A stretch of DNA of 64,000 bases from Gnetum montanum. Lineage: Eukaryota > Streptophyta > Gnetopsida > Gnetales > Gnetaceae. Position 1 is the stretch's first letter. Each line of letters starts with the position of its first letter. The notes under the pieces were generated by a model. It was not told the origin of the DNA. It saw nothing but the letters and a program-made list of their open reading frames with translations, and ran no database searches. The stretch covers positions 838,612 through 902,611 of the forward strand of contig MNCI01025588.1 in NCBI GenBank assembly GCA_015680685.1, read 5' to 3'. Of the stretch, positions 24,039-35,616 are shown piece after piece. Made by a program: the position numbers and the translations under genes.

Positions 24039-24931
24039 TGTAACGATATAAAACGTTGGTGGCTGTAAACATTGAGAGTTTTTCGGGCTCACAGCCTTAC
24101 CTCGGATCCACGTGAGGGCCGTGTTGGATAAAATGGAAATGAGATGCACTGAACGGTCTGGTCGATCAGACAGGGACTTAATCAGTGTACAACCCTTTTG
24201 CAAACAATAAAAGAAAACACAATGTGCACAAAAGTAGAAACGTGCTAAAGTGCATTACAGGGCAGCGAACACGATTTAATGCTTAACAATGCCAAATAAA
24301 TGCTGTGATCAGCCAAAAAGAGAGTTTGAATAGAAAGATACACTGCCATAAAAAAGGGTACAGGTATACAAAGTGTACAATAGGCATCGTAGGAGTGGAA
24401 TCACAGCCTCTGTGGTGTCAGGCTATGAAATCTAGTACTCACTGTGATAAACTATGCCTCCTGGGTCGGTGGTCACAGTATACCATGTGATGTAGTTGTG
24501 CCTCTCTGTCAGTGTGGTGTGCTCTGGGTCTCGTTCGCCCACAGAGGTAAGTGCCAAAATGCTAAAATGCCAAAATGCCAACTACTTTTTTACCGGTGAA
24601 GAAATTGAATCCTTACCCCCCTTTTTCTCCTCCTTTTTAAAAAAGGGTGCAGAGGTATTTATAGGGCAAGGGTTAGCCCAAAATGCGGATCTGGTGCCAC
24701 GTGGTAGTGCGGTAGGTAACAGCGTGTAACTGCAAGTAACAGCGCATAACAATGCGTAACAGTGTAGTGTAACGGGGCGCTACGCAACGCATTGTAGCAG
24801 GGTGCTACGCTAGCATTGTAGCAAGGTGCTATGCTATGCTACACTATGCAGCGTAGCAACACGTAACAGCATGTAACACTTAGCCATATTTGCAGTTGTG
24901 ATGTTGAGACCCAAAATTTTGTGGTATTTCA
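24039..24931 (-). repeat. 3' LTR of element E
   Basis: 893 bp. On the minus strand it starts TGAAATACC at 24931 and ends with CA at 24040-24039. It aligns with 30410-31509 except for a shorter tandem array. It carries a TATA-like TATAAATACC on the minus strand near 24650-24660. The GC-rich array 24715-24880 has about two GCTACGC-type units, against about six in the other LTR. Confidence 0.9.
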
Positions 24932-24947
24932 ATGGCCCCTCTTTGTT
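24932..24947 (-). other. Polypurine tract of element E
   Basis: Directly before the 3' LTR the minus strand reads AACAAAGAGGGGCCAT, a standard second-strand primer tract. Confidence 0.75.
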
Positions 24948-26829
24948 GACGTGTGAAGGAGTGGTCTGAGAGACGTTGAAAAAGAATTACAAAACACCAC
25001 AACAGACATGTCACCAAGGTCATTTGTCAGCACAAGATCGGATTTCATTCTACCATGCTCAAGAGGGTTATGGGAATAGGGTTATGCTAAGGGACAAGGG
25101 GTATAGGCAATGCTAGGGAGATGAAATTTAAATGGTGGGAACGAAATGCAAATAGTGGATCATGATATAAGATGCAAATTTAGCATGGTTGATAGTGACC
25201 ATGGCATGAAGTAGCTTGCCCCTAAAATGTTAACCTCTTGTTGGAGTGTTTATGAGAACGTCAAAGTGCATCCAAGGATGGGCCAATTGCGAAGCTGCAA
25301 TGTTTTTGCTCTTTTTTTTATGTGAGGCGAACCTTCTTTGGGTTTGGTTTACTGCTAAATGTTAGCTGCAAGTTGGCCATTAAGAAGATGAGCTTTGTTT
25401 CCCAAGGATGATTGATGTTACATCCACCTAGGCTTTGACTATGCAACAGAGGCACCCCATAGGATGAATTGGGTTACATCAACCATGGGTTAAATGGTTG
25501 ATATGAAAAGGATGCCATGTGTGTCACAGTGCATATGCATCAGAGGAGTGTGAAATCATAAATATGGGGAGTATGAGAGGATATTGGGATGAATGAATGG
25601 GTGTGCATAGGCTATAATAGGGATGAGGGGGATGTGCACTCTTGAGTGGCTCAACTAGTCTAGTCATGCACATCAAAGCAACATGATAACTTGCTGTTGT
25701 GATGGAATGCATCTTCGCATGACCGTCTCCAAGGCTTCGTCTTGCAAAAACAACTTAGAAAGGACAAGAAAACCACAAAGCGTGAAATGCAGGTGCAAAT
25801 GCTAGATGTGAAGATGCTGCAGGCACAAAATTGTGAAGACACTCCAAATGTGTAAAATGCTGTGCTAGTCACAAGTGCTCAGAAAAATAATGAAGGTGCT
25901 AGGGCGATGATGCTACAAGTGTTCTGAATGCTGCACTAATGGCAAGTGCTCCAAAAGAATCACCAGAATGGTGGAAGGCGATGATGTTGTGAGTACTCCC
26001 AAGGCAATGGCAAGTGTTCAGATCAAATCAGTTACATGCCAGTTTAAAGTCTGGGTAGACTGTGAACCCAGTTTAAGGTCCTGGTAGACCATGATGTGCT
26101 AGTTTATAGTTAGCAGACTGTTGGATGCTAGTTTAATGTCATAGCAGACAGTGGATGTTGTGCCAGTTTAACGTCATGACCCAAGGACGAGTTGTTGTGC
26201 CAGTTTATTGTCATGACCCAAGGACGAGTTGTGCCAGTTTATAGTCATAGTGGACTGTCTGTGCCAATTTATAGTCATAGCAGACTGGTGCTTACCTTGC
26301 TTATACAAGGTGCAATGCTACATGCGTAGTCATGCTGTGTGTCTACAAAATCCTACAAAAATCAACTAAAAAGAAAATAACATCAAGCAACATTTGCTAT
26401 TAAAAAAAGTTAAAATGTATGAATGAAAGGAAAGCAATGCAAAAAGTGATAGTTTTAGGCCATTCCGGGCCGTAGGCTAGTTTAAGGCCTCTTTGGACCA
26501 TGCGTTTTTGTAGTTTTATGTTTTATAGTTTTTATGTTTTCAGATGTAATGCATAAGCTAAATGGATGGATGCATAAACAAAGTAAAAAAAAAAATGTGA
26601 ACAAAGTGAAATGCCTAATCTAAGTAAGTAGGCACAATGTAAATGTGTAGGCTAGTGTGATGTAAATGAAAGTAAAAAATGCATGGGCAGTGGAGGCAAA
26701 TAGTAGGCAAGCATTTAGCACATTTTTGGCTAAGGGAAGGTCTTGGCCATGTAGTTGCTTCCTAACTAGGCATGGATTAGGGAGCGTGCAAGGCTTAGGA
26801 TCCTCTGAGAGGCTGTTGGCTTCAACCAC
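24948..26829 (-). other. Non-coding tail of element E
   Basis: Lies between the protease end and the purine tract, where an autonomous element would have RT, RNase H and integrase. None of their motifs can be found in any frame. It includes a decayed minisatellite at 26035-26295. A short open frame at 26620-26829 continues past the protease but has no recognised domain. Confidence 0.7.
26035..26295 (-). repeat. CCAGTTTAA minisatellite in element E
   Basis: Irregular tandem units of about 30-45 bp contain (T)GCCAGTTTAA or GCTAGTTTA followed by GTCATAGCAGAC or GTCATGACCCAAGGACGAG. At least seven units are visible on the plus strand. Related single units occur at 26470, 27947 and 29390-29445 within the same element. 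Confidence 0.75.
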
Positions 26830-27400
26830 TCATTCGGGTGTTTTAGCCTTAAGCACTACATTGGTTGTTATAGGTGTACCACCAAGAAACTCTTCTTCTA
26901 AAACTTGTGCCATGTCTATGTCGTGGATAGTCGAAGAGGAAGCATTATCACCATGGATGATAACTTGACCACCTTCATATGGGAGGTGGATTTCTTGGTG
27001 GATGGGAGAGGATATGGCATGTAGTTGGGCTAGCGAAGGCCTACCTAGAATCATGTTGAAACTTGGCATCTCTTCTATGATAGTGAAATTTGCATTAGTG
27101 GGGAATTTCTCTCCTACGACAAAGGCTAAGTTGATTGTACCCCTAACTATGGCACATGATCTATTGAAGAATTTTAGACATGTGGTCTTGGTTGGCTTGA
27201 TTTCATTTGCTAGACCTAGCTTGTCGATGACGGAGTACAAGACTACGTTTGTTGTTGCACCATCATTGACATGCACTCTGCGGATTATGCACTGCCCAAC
27301 ATGAATGCTAATGGATAGTGGTGCTATAGTAACCTCCCCTTGTTCAGGATTAACTTTGATTGCATTTTCATAGAATACTAAGGTTGTTGAACCTGATTCT
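26830..27400 (-). pseudogene. Aspartic protease domain, element E
   Basis: Retropepsin domain of Tat-type polyproteins. An open stretch of 148 codons (27276-26830) carries the active-site Asp-Gly-Ala at 27264-27256, in VNDGATTNVV, followed by VIDKLGL. Further on are FTIIEEMPSFNMILGRPSL, the hydrophobic-hydrophobic-Gly motif, and HLPYEGGQVIIHGD, typical of the Tat group. The expected third residue (Ser/Thr in DSG or DGG forms) is Ala. The frame extends upstream of the Met toward gag. It ends in a stop at 26830 with no RT behind it. Confidence 0.85.
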
Positions 27401-27483
27401 CATGGTGCAGGGGGTAGCATTGTTGCATAGATGGATGTCTCATCTATAGGGATGTCCTCTGTAATAGGAATGGAGGCCAAGAT

Positions 27484-28200
27484 CTAGGCCAATGCTTGGC
27501 AGTGAGCAGATGAGGTCATGACCAGGTCGTACAAGCTCAATGTTGTGTTCTTTTGTTTGAGCGTTTTTTTCACTTGGGTTAGTGCAGTTGCAAAGTCCTT
27601 GTCATTAGCTATTGTGTTGGCTTTAACTTCCATCATGTGGCTTGAGAGACAGATCTCTCGTAGAGGGAACTTAAGCTTGGTTTTCTTAGCCTGCTTGGGG
27701 GTAGGAGTCCCAGTGTTCAGTTGTTGTTTACTGGTTGTGGTCTTTGCTTCGGCCATGGGAGTTATGAGGTGCTTGTTTGTCCTCTTGCGTTGCCATTTGG
27801 TGGGCCTACCCAAGTTGCCAGTGGGGTTAACCCTTGAAGGAGGAGGGATCGACATGTTGCCCACTATTGGGCTTTGGGTAGGTGAGGGGCCATCACGTTG
27901 TGGCACTCTTATGACAAATGGTGATTTAGGCAGACTTGTTCCATCGTGCTAGTTTAACGTCTTAGAGGATGGTGGCTATGGAAATTTGACCACAAAGGGT
28001 GCTATGGGTGCTTAAGGTGGCACTTTAACAACAATGGGAGGCCTCTTGCTTGTGGAGGAGGGGGGGACCTTTGCCTTGCTGGGAGGCACACAGATCATAA
28101 AAGGTTGTTGCATAGGTTTGGGCTTGCCACCTATGCTAATGGAATTTATGACATAGGAGGCATCATCTATGTTGGATTGACTCACTGTGTTGATCACCAA
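27484..28200 (-). pseudogene. gag-protease linker, element E
   Basis: Lys/Pro/Thr-rich linker between the gag zinc knuckle and the protease. Open parts at 27906-27484 and 28200-28012 give low-complexity, basic sequence with Pro-rich blocks such as PPSKAKVPPSS. This composition is usual between NC and protease in Tat elements. It includes frame breaks and stops. I see no extra domain. Confidence 0.6.
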
Positions 28201-30130
28201 TTAGCCACGTTCTATCATTCTTTGTAGGTCATCCTGCAAAGCACTACAGTTGTTTGTACTATGATCAGCCAATTGGTTGTAATGACAGTATTGGTCCAGC
28301 TTGAAGTGTTGTGGAATTGGAGGCTCATTTGGTACTGCTAAAGTGAGGTTCCTTAGTAGTTCATAGTAACTATCATGTTTTTGATGAGCAATTTCTGATA
28401 CATGTTTGTGTTGGATTTTCCTAGCTTTCAGGAGTTGCTCTAGTAGTTCAGAGGGTTGCACCGGCAGTGGTGTATACTTTGAGCGGTCCTTGTGCTAAAA
28501 GTTGGGTCTTGAGATAGCCCCTGTCAATGTAGGTGAGTTGGTGCCAGAATTGGTGATTTTGTTAGTTGGGGCTTGGGGCTGCTTAGCTATTGGACCCTAG
28601 CTGGTTGCTTTTGTACTTATGGCTACATGCTTGCAAGCGTGTTGGTTTCTGTAGGCCACATAGGCTGGATCATTACTAGCTTGTGCTACATCCTTTATGC
28701 TTTTTGCTTGGGCAAGGGCTTGGCTAAAAGACTTTGGGGCTTGATAATACAGTTTGGACTTGATGAAGTCATTTTCTGCATCTTTAAAGATTGCCAATAG
28801 ATGTGCCTCTGCTAGAGGTTCATGCATTTCACTCAATGCAGCATTTCAATGTTGGAGGAATTTTGGCATGGGCTCTAGAGGCCCCTGTTTAACTTGCATA
28901 AGCTAGTCAAGGGTTGCTTCAGGCTTTAGGTTGTACTTGAAGCGTGTCACAAACTTGGTTATGAGATCGTCCAAAGAGGAGATTGAGGCCTTGGGGAGTG
29001 TACGATACTAGTCCAAGGCCTTGCCAATGAGTGACATGGGGAACACGCGCATGATGGTGTGTGGCCAAGCTTGAAAGAGTAGGCATTCAAATCGAAAATG
29101 TGACCAAGTGTGCATTGGGGTCCCCTTCAGCCTTGTACTTGGTAAATTGAAGTAGTTGGGCCCTAGTTGGGAGAGTTAGAGGTGGTATTGTAGGACTTAT
29201 GGGATCATCTTGGTAGAAGTCCACCACCTTAATGGTGTCAGAGGAGGTAGCCTTAAGTCAGTTGATCTCCTCTGTCAAGCCTTGTATCAACTAGAATGCC
29301 CGATCCAAGCTTGGGGATGTGCTAGCTGATTGCATTGGCTAGGCTTAGGTTGGTTGCATAGCATAGGGTAGAGTTGTTGGTTGTGCAGTTTTCCAATTTA
29401 ATGTCGTAGCAGATAGGTGTTGTCAGTTTAATGTCGTAGCGAACGATTGTTGATGTAATGGTTGAGCGATGGGTGCAGTGATTGGAGTGGGCCACACATG
29501 GGTGGGTTGCACAGACACCGCAAACATCGATGAGATAGGAGGGATGTAGGATGCCTGAGTTGTTTGGAGCTAGGAGGTGGCCCTTGCATGAGCATAGTGC
29601 TGTGTAAATGCATTAGTTGCTTGGGAAGAAGGTTGAATTGGCATGGTCACTATCTTAGAGGGGATGGATGGACCAAACCGAGGAGGGGTTGTAATAGGGA
29701 GTGGTTGTTGAAAGACGGTGTAGAGGTGGCTCTTGCTTTTAGAGAAGGCCTTGAAATNACATGGTCACTATCTTAGAGGGGATGAATGGACCAAACCGAG
29801 GAGGGGTTGTAATAGGGAGTGGTTGTTGGAAGACGGTGTAGAGGTGGCTCTTGCTTTTAGAGAAGGCCTTGAAATCCTCTTCCTCCCTTTGTGAGGCTTC
29901 CTTGTAGGTTGTCCTTGCCTCATGCTTGTTTGCATGGATGAGTTGGGACAATAATTGGTGGTAGGACTCTGTGAGTGGGATTTTGTCAAACAAGGAGGGG
30001 TTATACTCTCATTCATTCTACTGGACTCATTTGTAGTCTTTTTTTGCCTCTAAATAGAGGTAATCCATTGGTAGTTCTGCTTGGATTTTGGCATAAATGA
30101 AATTGTATTATTTGAGGCTTAACGCGGCTT
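28201..30130 (-). pseudogene. gag, element E (decayed)
   Basis: N-terminal region near 30130-29880 (LPMDYLYLEAKKDYK, then YHQLLSQLIHANKHEARTT). The Retrotrans_gag core lies around 29240-28840: TKYKAEGDPNAHLVTF, SLIGKALDWY-like text with a stop at the Trp, RTLPKASISSLDDLITKF, and QVKQGPLEPM. These match the F..SL.G.A..WY..LP..SI pattern of plant gypsy gag. A zinc-knuckle-like YCHYNQLADHSTNNC lies near 28290. A 116-bp duplication around the N at 29758 interrupts the frame. Confidence 0.85.
29642..29875. other. Assembly join with 116-bp duplication
   Basis: 29642-29757 and 29760-29875 are the same sequence with two differences, separated by a single N at 29758. The duplication breaks the gag frame. 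It is most simply two overlapping contig ends, perhaps from two haplotypes, left unmerged; a real tandem duplication is the alternative. Confidence 0.75.
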
Positions 30131-30384
30131 GCTTTGGCTGGATTGTGGTATCAAATGTGTTAGACACCAGCGTGGAAGGTTGACCTGGATTCATATTCAC
30201 AGATCAGGTTGCTGTTTGCAGAAAATGGCTAAATTTGCTGGTAGCAGGAAAACAACAGAAAAATGACTAAATCTACCAGTAGCAGAAAAATAGCAGAAAA
30301 ATAACTAAATCTGCTGGTAGCAGGAAATAGGGCTAAGTGTAAAAATGCAAAAAAAATGCAAAGTATGAAAATGCAGAAAATTTA

Positions 30385-30409
30385 GGCCCTCCTTCTAACG
30401 CTAGAAAAT
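30385..30409 (-). other. Candidate primer binding site, element E
   Basis: Immediately after the 5' LTR the minus strand reads CTAGCGTTAGAAGGAGGG within a few bases of the LTR end. Position and length fit a tRNA primer site, but I cannot name the tRNA with confidence. Confidence 0.4.
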
Positions 30410-31509
30410 CGTAATGACAGAAAACATTGGTGGCTAGAAACACTGAGAGGTTTTCAGGTGCATAGCCTTACCCCAGATCCACGTGGGGGTTGTGCTGGAT
30501 AAATAGAAAGGGGGCACCCTAAACGGTCTGGCCGATCGGACAGGGACTTAATCGGGGTACAATAACCCTTTTGCAAACAATAAAAAAAAAAAACACAATG
30601 TGCACAATAGTAGAAACATGCTAAAGTGTGTAACATGGCAGTGAACATGATTTAATGCTTAACAATGCTAAATAAATGCTATGATTAGCCAAAAAGAGAG
30701 TTTGAATAGAAAGATACACCACCCTAAAAAAGGATACATGTATACAAAGTGTACAATAGGCACAGTAGGAGCAAAATCATAGCCTCAGTGGTGTCAGGCT
30801 GTGAAATTTGGTACTCACTGTGATAAACTATGCCTCCTGGGTTGGTGGTCATAGTATACCATGTGATGTAGTTGTGCCTCTCTTTCAGTGTGGTGTGTTC
30901 TAGGTCTCGTTCGCCCATAGAGGTAAGTGCCAAAATGCAAAAATGCAAAAATTCCAACTGCTTTTTTGTTGGTGAATAAATTGAAGCCTTTCACCCCTTT
31001 TTCTCCTCCTTTTTTAAAGAGGGTGTAGAGGTATTTATAGGGCTAGGGTTAGCCCAAAATGCGGATCTGATGCCATGTGGCAGTGCAGTAGGTAACAACG
31101 TGTAACAACAAGTAACAATGCATAACAATGTAGCGTAATGGGACGCTACGCTACGCACTGTAGCAGGGTGCTATGCTAACACTATAGTAGGGTGCTACGC
31201 TAGCACTGTAGTAGGATGCTATGCTAGCACTGTAGCATGATGCTACGCTATGCTATGCTACATAGCGTAGCAAGGTGCTACGCTATGCACTATAGTCAGG
31301 GTGCTACACTAGCACTGTAGTAGGATGCTATGCTAGCACTGTAGCAGGGTGGTATGCTATGCTATGCTACGCAGTGTAGCAAGGTACTACGCAGTGTAGC
31401 AAGGTGCTACACAATGCTACACTATGTAGCGTAGCAACACATAACAGTGTGTAACACTTAGCCATATTTGCATTTGCGATGTCGAGACCCAAAATTTTGT
31501 TGTGTTTCA
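30410..31509 (-). repeat. 5' LTR of element E
   Basis: 1100 bp, about 207 bp longer than the partner LTR because of a larger tandem array. On the minus strand it starts TGAAACACAAC at 31509; its end, TTACG, has lost the usual CA by mutation. The TATA region aligns with the partner. Confidence 0.9.
31135..31450. repeat. 24-bp GC-rich minisatellite in element E 5' LTR
   Basis: About six units of GTAGCAGGGTGCTACGCTAG plus CACT, with internal inverted GCTAC/GTAGC words and variants. The 3' LTR holds one to two units at the same place. The array lies in the U3, upstream of the TATA box in element orientation. Confidence 0.85.
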
Positions 31510-31514
31510 ACTAC
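31510..31514. repeat. Target site duplication of element E (right)
   Basis: ACTAC, identical to 24034-24038. Confidence 0.9.
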
Positions 31515-32975
31515 CACTCAATATCAAGTACCTGATATTGGGGGTCTTAAAATTATAATTAATGGTGACATTCATTATGGAAAATAAACTCTATGATTGG
31601 TTGGGAGGTTTCATGTATAGTTCAAAGTTTTTGGGTAAGTAAGAATTCATATTTAGGCACCAGTAATGTTAGAAGATAGAATCATAGGAATTAAAGACTT
31701 TGGAAGATGTAAGAAAAGGGCACTAAATTCATGATATAGGATGAATAGGTTTTATGATAAGGGAAGGTGTTGAAATTAACATTTATGCATTGGAAGGTTT
31801 AAGATGATGCAGCTGTGTTAGACAAGTTCAAGTTACAAAAGTTATACAAGTGGATCCTCCCCAAAGCAAGCTTTAGCCCTTAATGCCCTTGTATAACCAT
31901 AGCTAAAAATGTCTGTAAGCACTTAAGGGGTTGAATGAAATCCATACCTATTGAGAAAAACAAACATGTTATAACCACCCATTTGGGAACATAACTCTAT
32001 GTTACACAAAACTACAAGTGATGATCATATGAATAGTGAGATAAGATGGATTTTAGAAAGGATTATAGAAATTGGGACATGATGTGCCTTACCATAAGCA
32101 TAATGAATCCTTGTGTGTTATTAATGGTTAAAGTAATCATTAGTGTTTCTTTCTAAGAATCAAACCAAGTCCAAATCGTGTTTCAGCGACATTGCATTGT
32201 TTTATCTCTTGGATTTACAACCATAAGACTACCACCATTGTAAGGAGTAGCATCACTTGGCATTTTTTCCAAGGGAGGAGTTCATTCATGGTACTCTTTG
32301 TTCTTCTTCTTCTTCTTTTTATTTCTAAAAAGCCATAAACATTTAGGCATGGGTAACATATCTTTCCAGTGGAACCCTTAGAAATTTATTCTGTGCCCTT
32401 TTATTTTATTTTCATATGTGTCAACCTTACTAGAGGACTACCTTTAAGCATGGGTAACATGTCTTTCTAGTGACATGGTAAGGGAACACTTATTTACTCT
32501 TCCATTTTTTGTTAGATCTACAAGGATATAATTACAACCTTAGTAACATGATAGACCATGAAGAAGTGATCAAAGAGAGTCCACAAGTTTCCTTGATGTT
32601 ACACCCTTCACATTCCCAGGTGGTTCTTTACTCTTCTATCTAAGCACAATGATTACGAGATTATTCTTAGTTTGATGATGGAAAAGAATATCATTTTGAC
32701 CATGGTTAGAACCTCTTGTTAATGGGATGGATGGATGGATGGATGTTGTGGCCTCACTATCTAGATAATCAGTCCCTCATGACTCTGACAACATGGAGAA
32801 AATCTCACCCCAATGGGCTACATGATGTCACTTTATTTACAAAAGAGATTGCTAATAAAGGAAATGAAAATAAAATGTGGAAAAATTTGAAAAGGATGTG
32901 AAAAATTTGTATCAAGAAATGAGAAAATGACAAAAAATTATAAAACAAAAAGATCAAAAACACTTGTTAATTCTT
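31515..32975 (-). other. Element 2 pol-ORF3 spacer
   Basis: Non-coding. The first 30 bp are the rest of the internal promoter repeats. The block 31850-32760 matches the spacers of element 1 (5880-6930) and element 3, including a duplicated GCATGGGTAACAT...TTTCTAGTG word at 32349 and 32446 and a (GGAT)n tract at 32725. No RT or integrase motif is present. Confidence 0.65.
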
Positions 32976-32979
32976 GATT

Positions 32980-33250
32980 TTAGGATGGGGCATCTCCTCC
33001 ATGTCTAAGCTTTTGATCATGAAAAGAAATAATAAGTGGGTAGGTAGGCTCCATGAATTTTTGAAACAACATTAAATATTCATTTTCAAACCATTGGGTA
33101 TCTTCTAGTTTAGTGGCAACTACATAGATAGGTTGTTGCTTACACACTTGGTTTTGAAACCTATGGTGGATCAAAATAGGAGTTGATTTAACTTTGTGGA
33201 CATCTGGCTCATGACTACATCCTTTATCATGATTAGTTATGCATGGATTT
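32980..33250 (-). pseudogene. Protease C-terminal remnant of element 2
   Basis: The open stretch 33174-32980 contains NQVCKQQPIYVVATKLEDTQWF, which corresponds to the linker after the protease in element 1 (CALKV...LYAVATK, then GTQW, at 10450-10390). The protease core with its Asp-Ser-Gly and GRAWLS motifs is missing. Upstream the frame merges with the gag end; downstream it goes straight into the post-integrase spacer. The whole pol is therefore deleted. Confidence 0.7.
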
Positions 33251-33252
33251 TT

Positions 33253-35491
33253 CTATCTCTCCATAGTGCTAGATTCATCATTTTTGGCAGGTGTTGGAGT
33301 AACAAATGGATGTTGGCTTTTGCATAGGATTGGAGGACATTGGTTGTGAAAAGAAGGGTGTTGTACTTGATTGGCATTATGTTGGTTTGGATGAGTTTGT
33401 AGGTCCATGAGAATTTTGCTTATGTGTGGGAACCATCCTAAAGAAAGGGCATTTCTAAGATTGTGGTTGAGATCTACTGGCATTATCATTTCTATGTATG
33501 TTTGTAGCACAAGTGACATTCTTTCATTGATGTTGTGGTGTTGAACCTTCCTATGTTGCTATCTATGACATGTGCTAGAGGTGAATATGAGAATATTGAG
33601 GATATGATGGAGGGTAAGAGGTGTGTGGTGGTGATCTCATGGAAGATGTTGTTAGTTGATGATATTCGGCAGAGTGGTAGTAGCGATTTGAAGTAAAGGA
33701 AGTAAAACTAATTGAGAAAATAGGTTGTTGAATGTAGTATTTGGATGAGTTTGATTGACAATAGGGGTAGCACTGGTTGGATGATGGCCTTCCCAATGAC
33801 TATGGGTTTTGCCATTGTGGTTGATGATAGTTTTAAGGTTGATAAGAAGTCCCACTAGGATAGTGCTGTTGGTTGCATGATTGTCTATGATTACCTTGTG
33901 GGAAAGGTAATTTCCTAGGCGTTTGCTTTTGTATAAACTTGGGATTCAATGCAAAATTCCAATACTCATGTAGATGTAACATGACTGGGAAATAGCCCTT
34001 TGGATGATCATATAGGTAGATGTCACATCCATCATCTTCTTTGATGGTTTAGTCTATAGCCTCTTCTTCTACAACCATTTCCCCTTTTTGCTAATCAATG
34101 TTATAACCTATCTTTTGGTCCTTTTTCCTCCTTTGGTTGTGATCACTTGATTTGCTTTGCATTAGTTGCTCCTCTATAGTTTCTATGCAAGTTGTAACTT
34201 TCTTATTTATCCATTTCAACATCTTATCTAGCCTTGCTTGAAGCTTAGCAATAGACTATTGCATTGGCAAGGTTTGTTGTGAAATCACCTCATTGATAGT
34301 TGCCTCTGTTTCTTTATCATAGAGATGAACCCTCTTCTTTTGAAGAGTTGGGTCCCAGCGATATTCCTCAACATTCTCTTGTTTACGTAGCTCTCCTTCT
34401 TCTTTTGCCACATGCTTGATTAGCCTTTAGATCTGATGGGTTCTCAGTTCATATAATTGACCTTGGCCATACCTCCTAATGATCTCTCTCATTTGACTAC
34501 AAAGGCCATCTATGATGTGGAAAAGTTACTCTTCTTAAGAGAAACTATGACCCAGACATCTATATGGTACAGAATAGTATTTATCTAGGGCCATATTCAA
34601 GGGTTCATGTTGTTCCTATTTCCATCCTTAGATTCATTTTCTTAGGTTGGACACCCTCACATAGGTTTGGTATTTTTCATTGAAGAGTTCTAGCATTGTG
34701 GACCACTGATGGATTGAATTTGGTTTCAACAATCTATACCGCACTTTAGCTTTGTCTATTAGTATCCTAGGAAAGAGATTAAGTTTTTGTTACCTACTTT
34801 TAATGTTTTGTAAGACGCAAACATCTTGGAAGGCTTGTAAATGATGTTGCAGATCAGAATCATAGCCTCCTACAAATTTATGGATGTTATTCATATTAAG
34901 CCATTTGATGCAACTTTCTTTTCAATGCCTATGGGGTATTTTAACTACCTCTATAATTTTCATCATGCTCTTAGTGGCCAATATGGATTCACCATCATCA
35001 AACATGTCGTAGTGAAAATTTCTATTTCTATTTGTTTGATTGTGATGATCTTGCCTATGTTCATTTTGATGTCTTTGATTTTCCCTTGGTTTTGATCTCT
35101 ATCCTTATTTCAACCCCATAGTGGAGCTTTATCTCTATACCTATGTTCATTTACATTAGAACTAGACATTGAAGAGGATGAGGAAGATGAGGAACTGGGA
35201 GAATTGCCATGGCTTCTATAGTTCTCCCCATGGTCTCTTGATTTATCTTTTTTAGGTTTTGAGGAGGTCCTGGGCCTTAAGGCCATCCCCAAACTATGAC
35301 TTACTTCATCTCCTCTAGGATTATCTACCTTAGGTGAATGTAGTTCATGAGTGTAGTCAAGGTGATCATGAACATATGAAAGCCCTGCATGAGGTTTGTC
35401 ACTCCAATTTTCTTCAATATATATCTCATTTGTTCTCTAATGAATGTTTTTTTTCATATGATTCATTATTACTTCCATGTGAAAGAGACAT
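33253..35491 (-). pseudogene. gag, element 2 (decayed)
   Basis: Starts at the ATG 35491-35489 (MSLSHGSNNESYEKK), at the same distance from the primer site as the other copies. A basic block (RTSSKPKKDKSRDH) and a run of Ser residues lie near 35170-35280, as in the gag of elements 1, 4 and 5. The gag core is at about 34950-34480 and includes the WY..SL-type region in broken frames. The C-terminal part, Pro/Gln/His-rich, is at 33855-33253. The frame is destroyed by many stops. Confidence 0.75.
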
Positions 35492-35597
35492 TATTGTTAC
35501 TTTATGATGTGTGTGACTTAATATTTTCTAAAAGATAAATTGTAAATGCATTTACAATGATTTTGTATAATATAACTAATCTAGATAACTAGCACCA

Positions 35598-35615
35598 TCC
35601 CTGGTAATGATGCTA
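35598..35615 (-). other. Primer binding site, element 2
   Basis: On the minus strand TAGCATCATTACCAGGGA, a decayed tRNA-Asp-type site next to the LTR end. Confidence 0.7.
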
Positions 35616-35616
35616 G

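Larger units (their letters stand above)
24039..31509 (-). mobile_element. Element E: non-autonomous Tat-type gypsy element (gag and protease only)
   Basis: 7471 bp with LTRs at both ends and a perfect 5-bp duplication, ACTAC. On the minus strand the order is 5' LTR (31509-30410), gag, protease, a 1.9 kb tail without RT, RNase H or integrase, a purine tract and the 3' LTR. The protease and gag wording (MILGRPSLAQ, IHGD, a C-x2-Y-H-x4-C knuckle) is that of the plant Tat group. The element is inserted in the internal promoter of element 2, so it is younger than element 2. Confidence 0.9.

Noticed and set aside
26666-27304. Two plus-strand frames of about 100 codons
   Set aside because: They are shadows of the protease of element E, which shows clear family motifs on the minus strand.
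27518-27952. 144-codon plus-strand open frame
   Set aside because: It is antisense to the gag-protease linker of element E, whose minus strand gives the expected basic, Pro/Lys-rich sequence.
31135-31450. CRISPR-like array
   Set aside because: Regular repeats without unique spacers, inside a plant LTR; it is a minisatellite.
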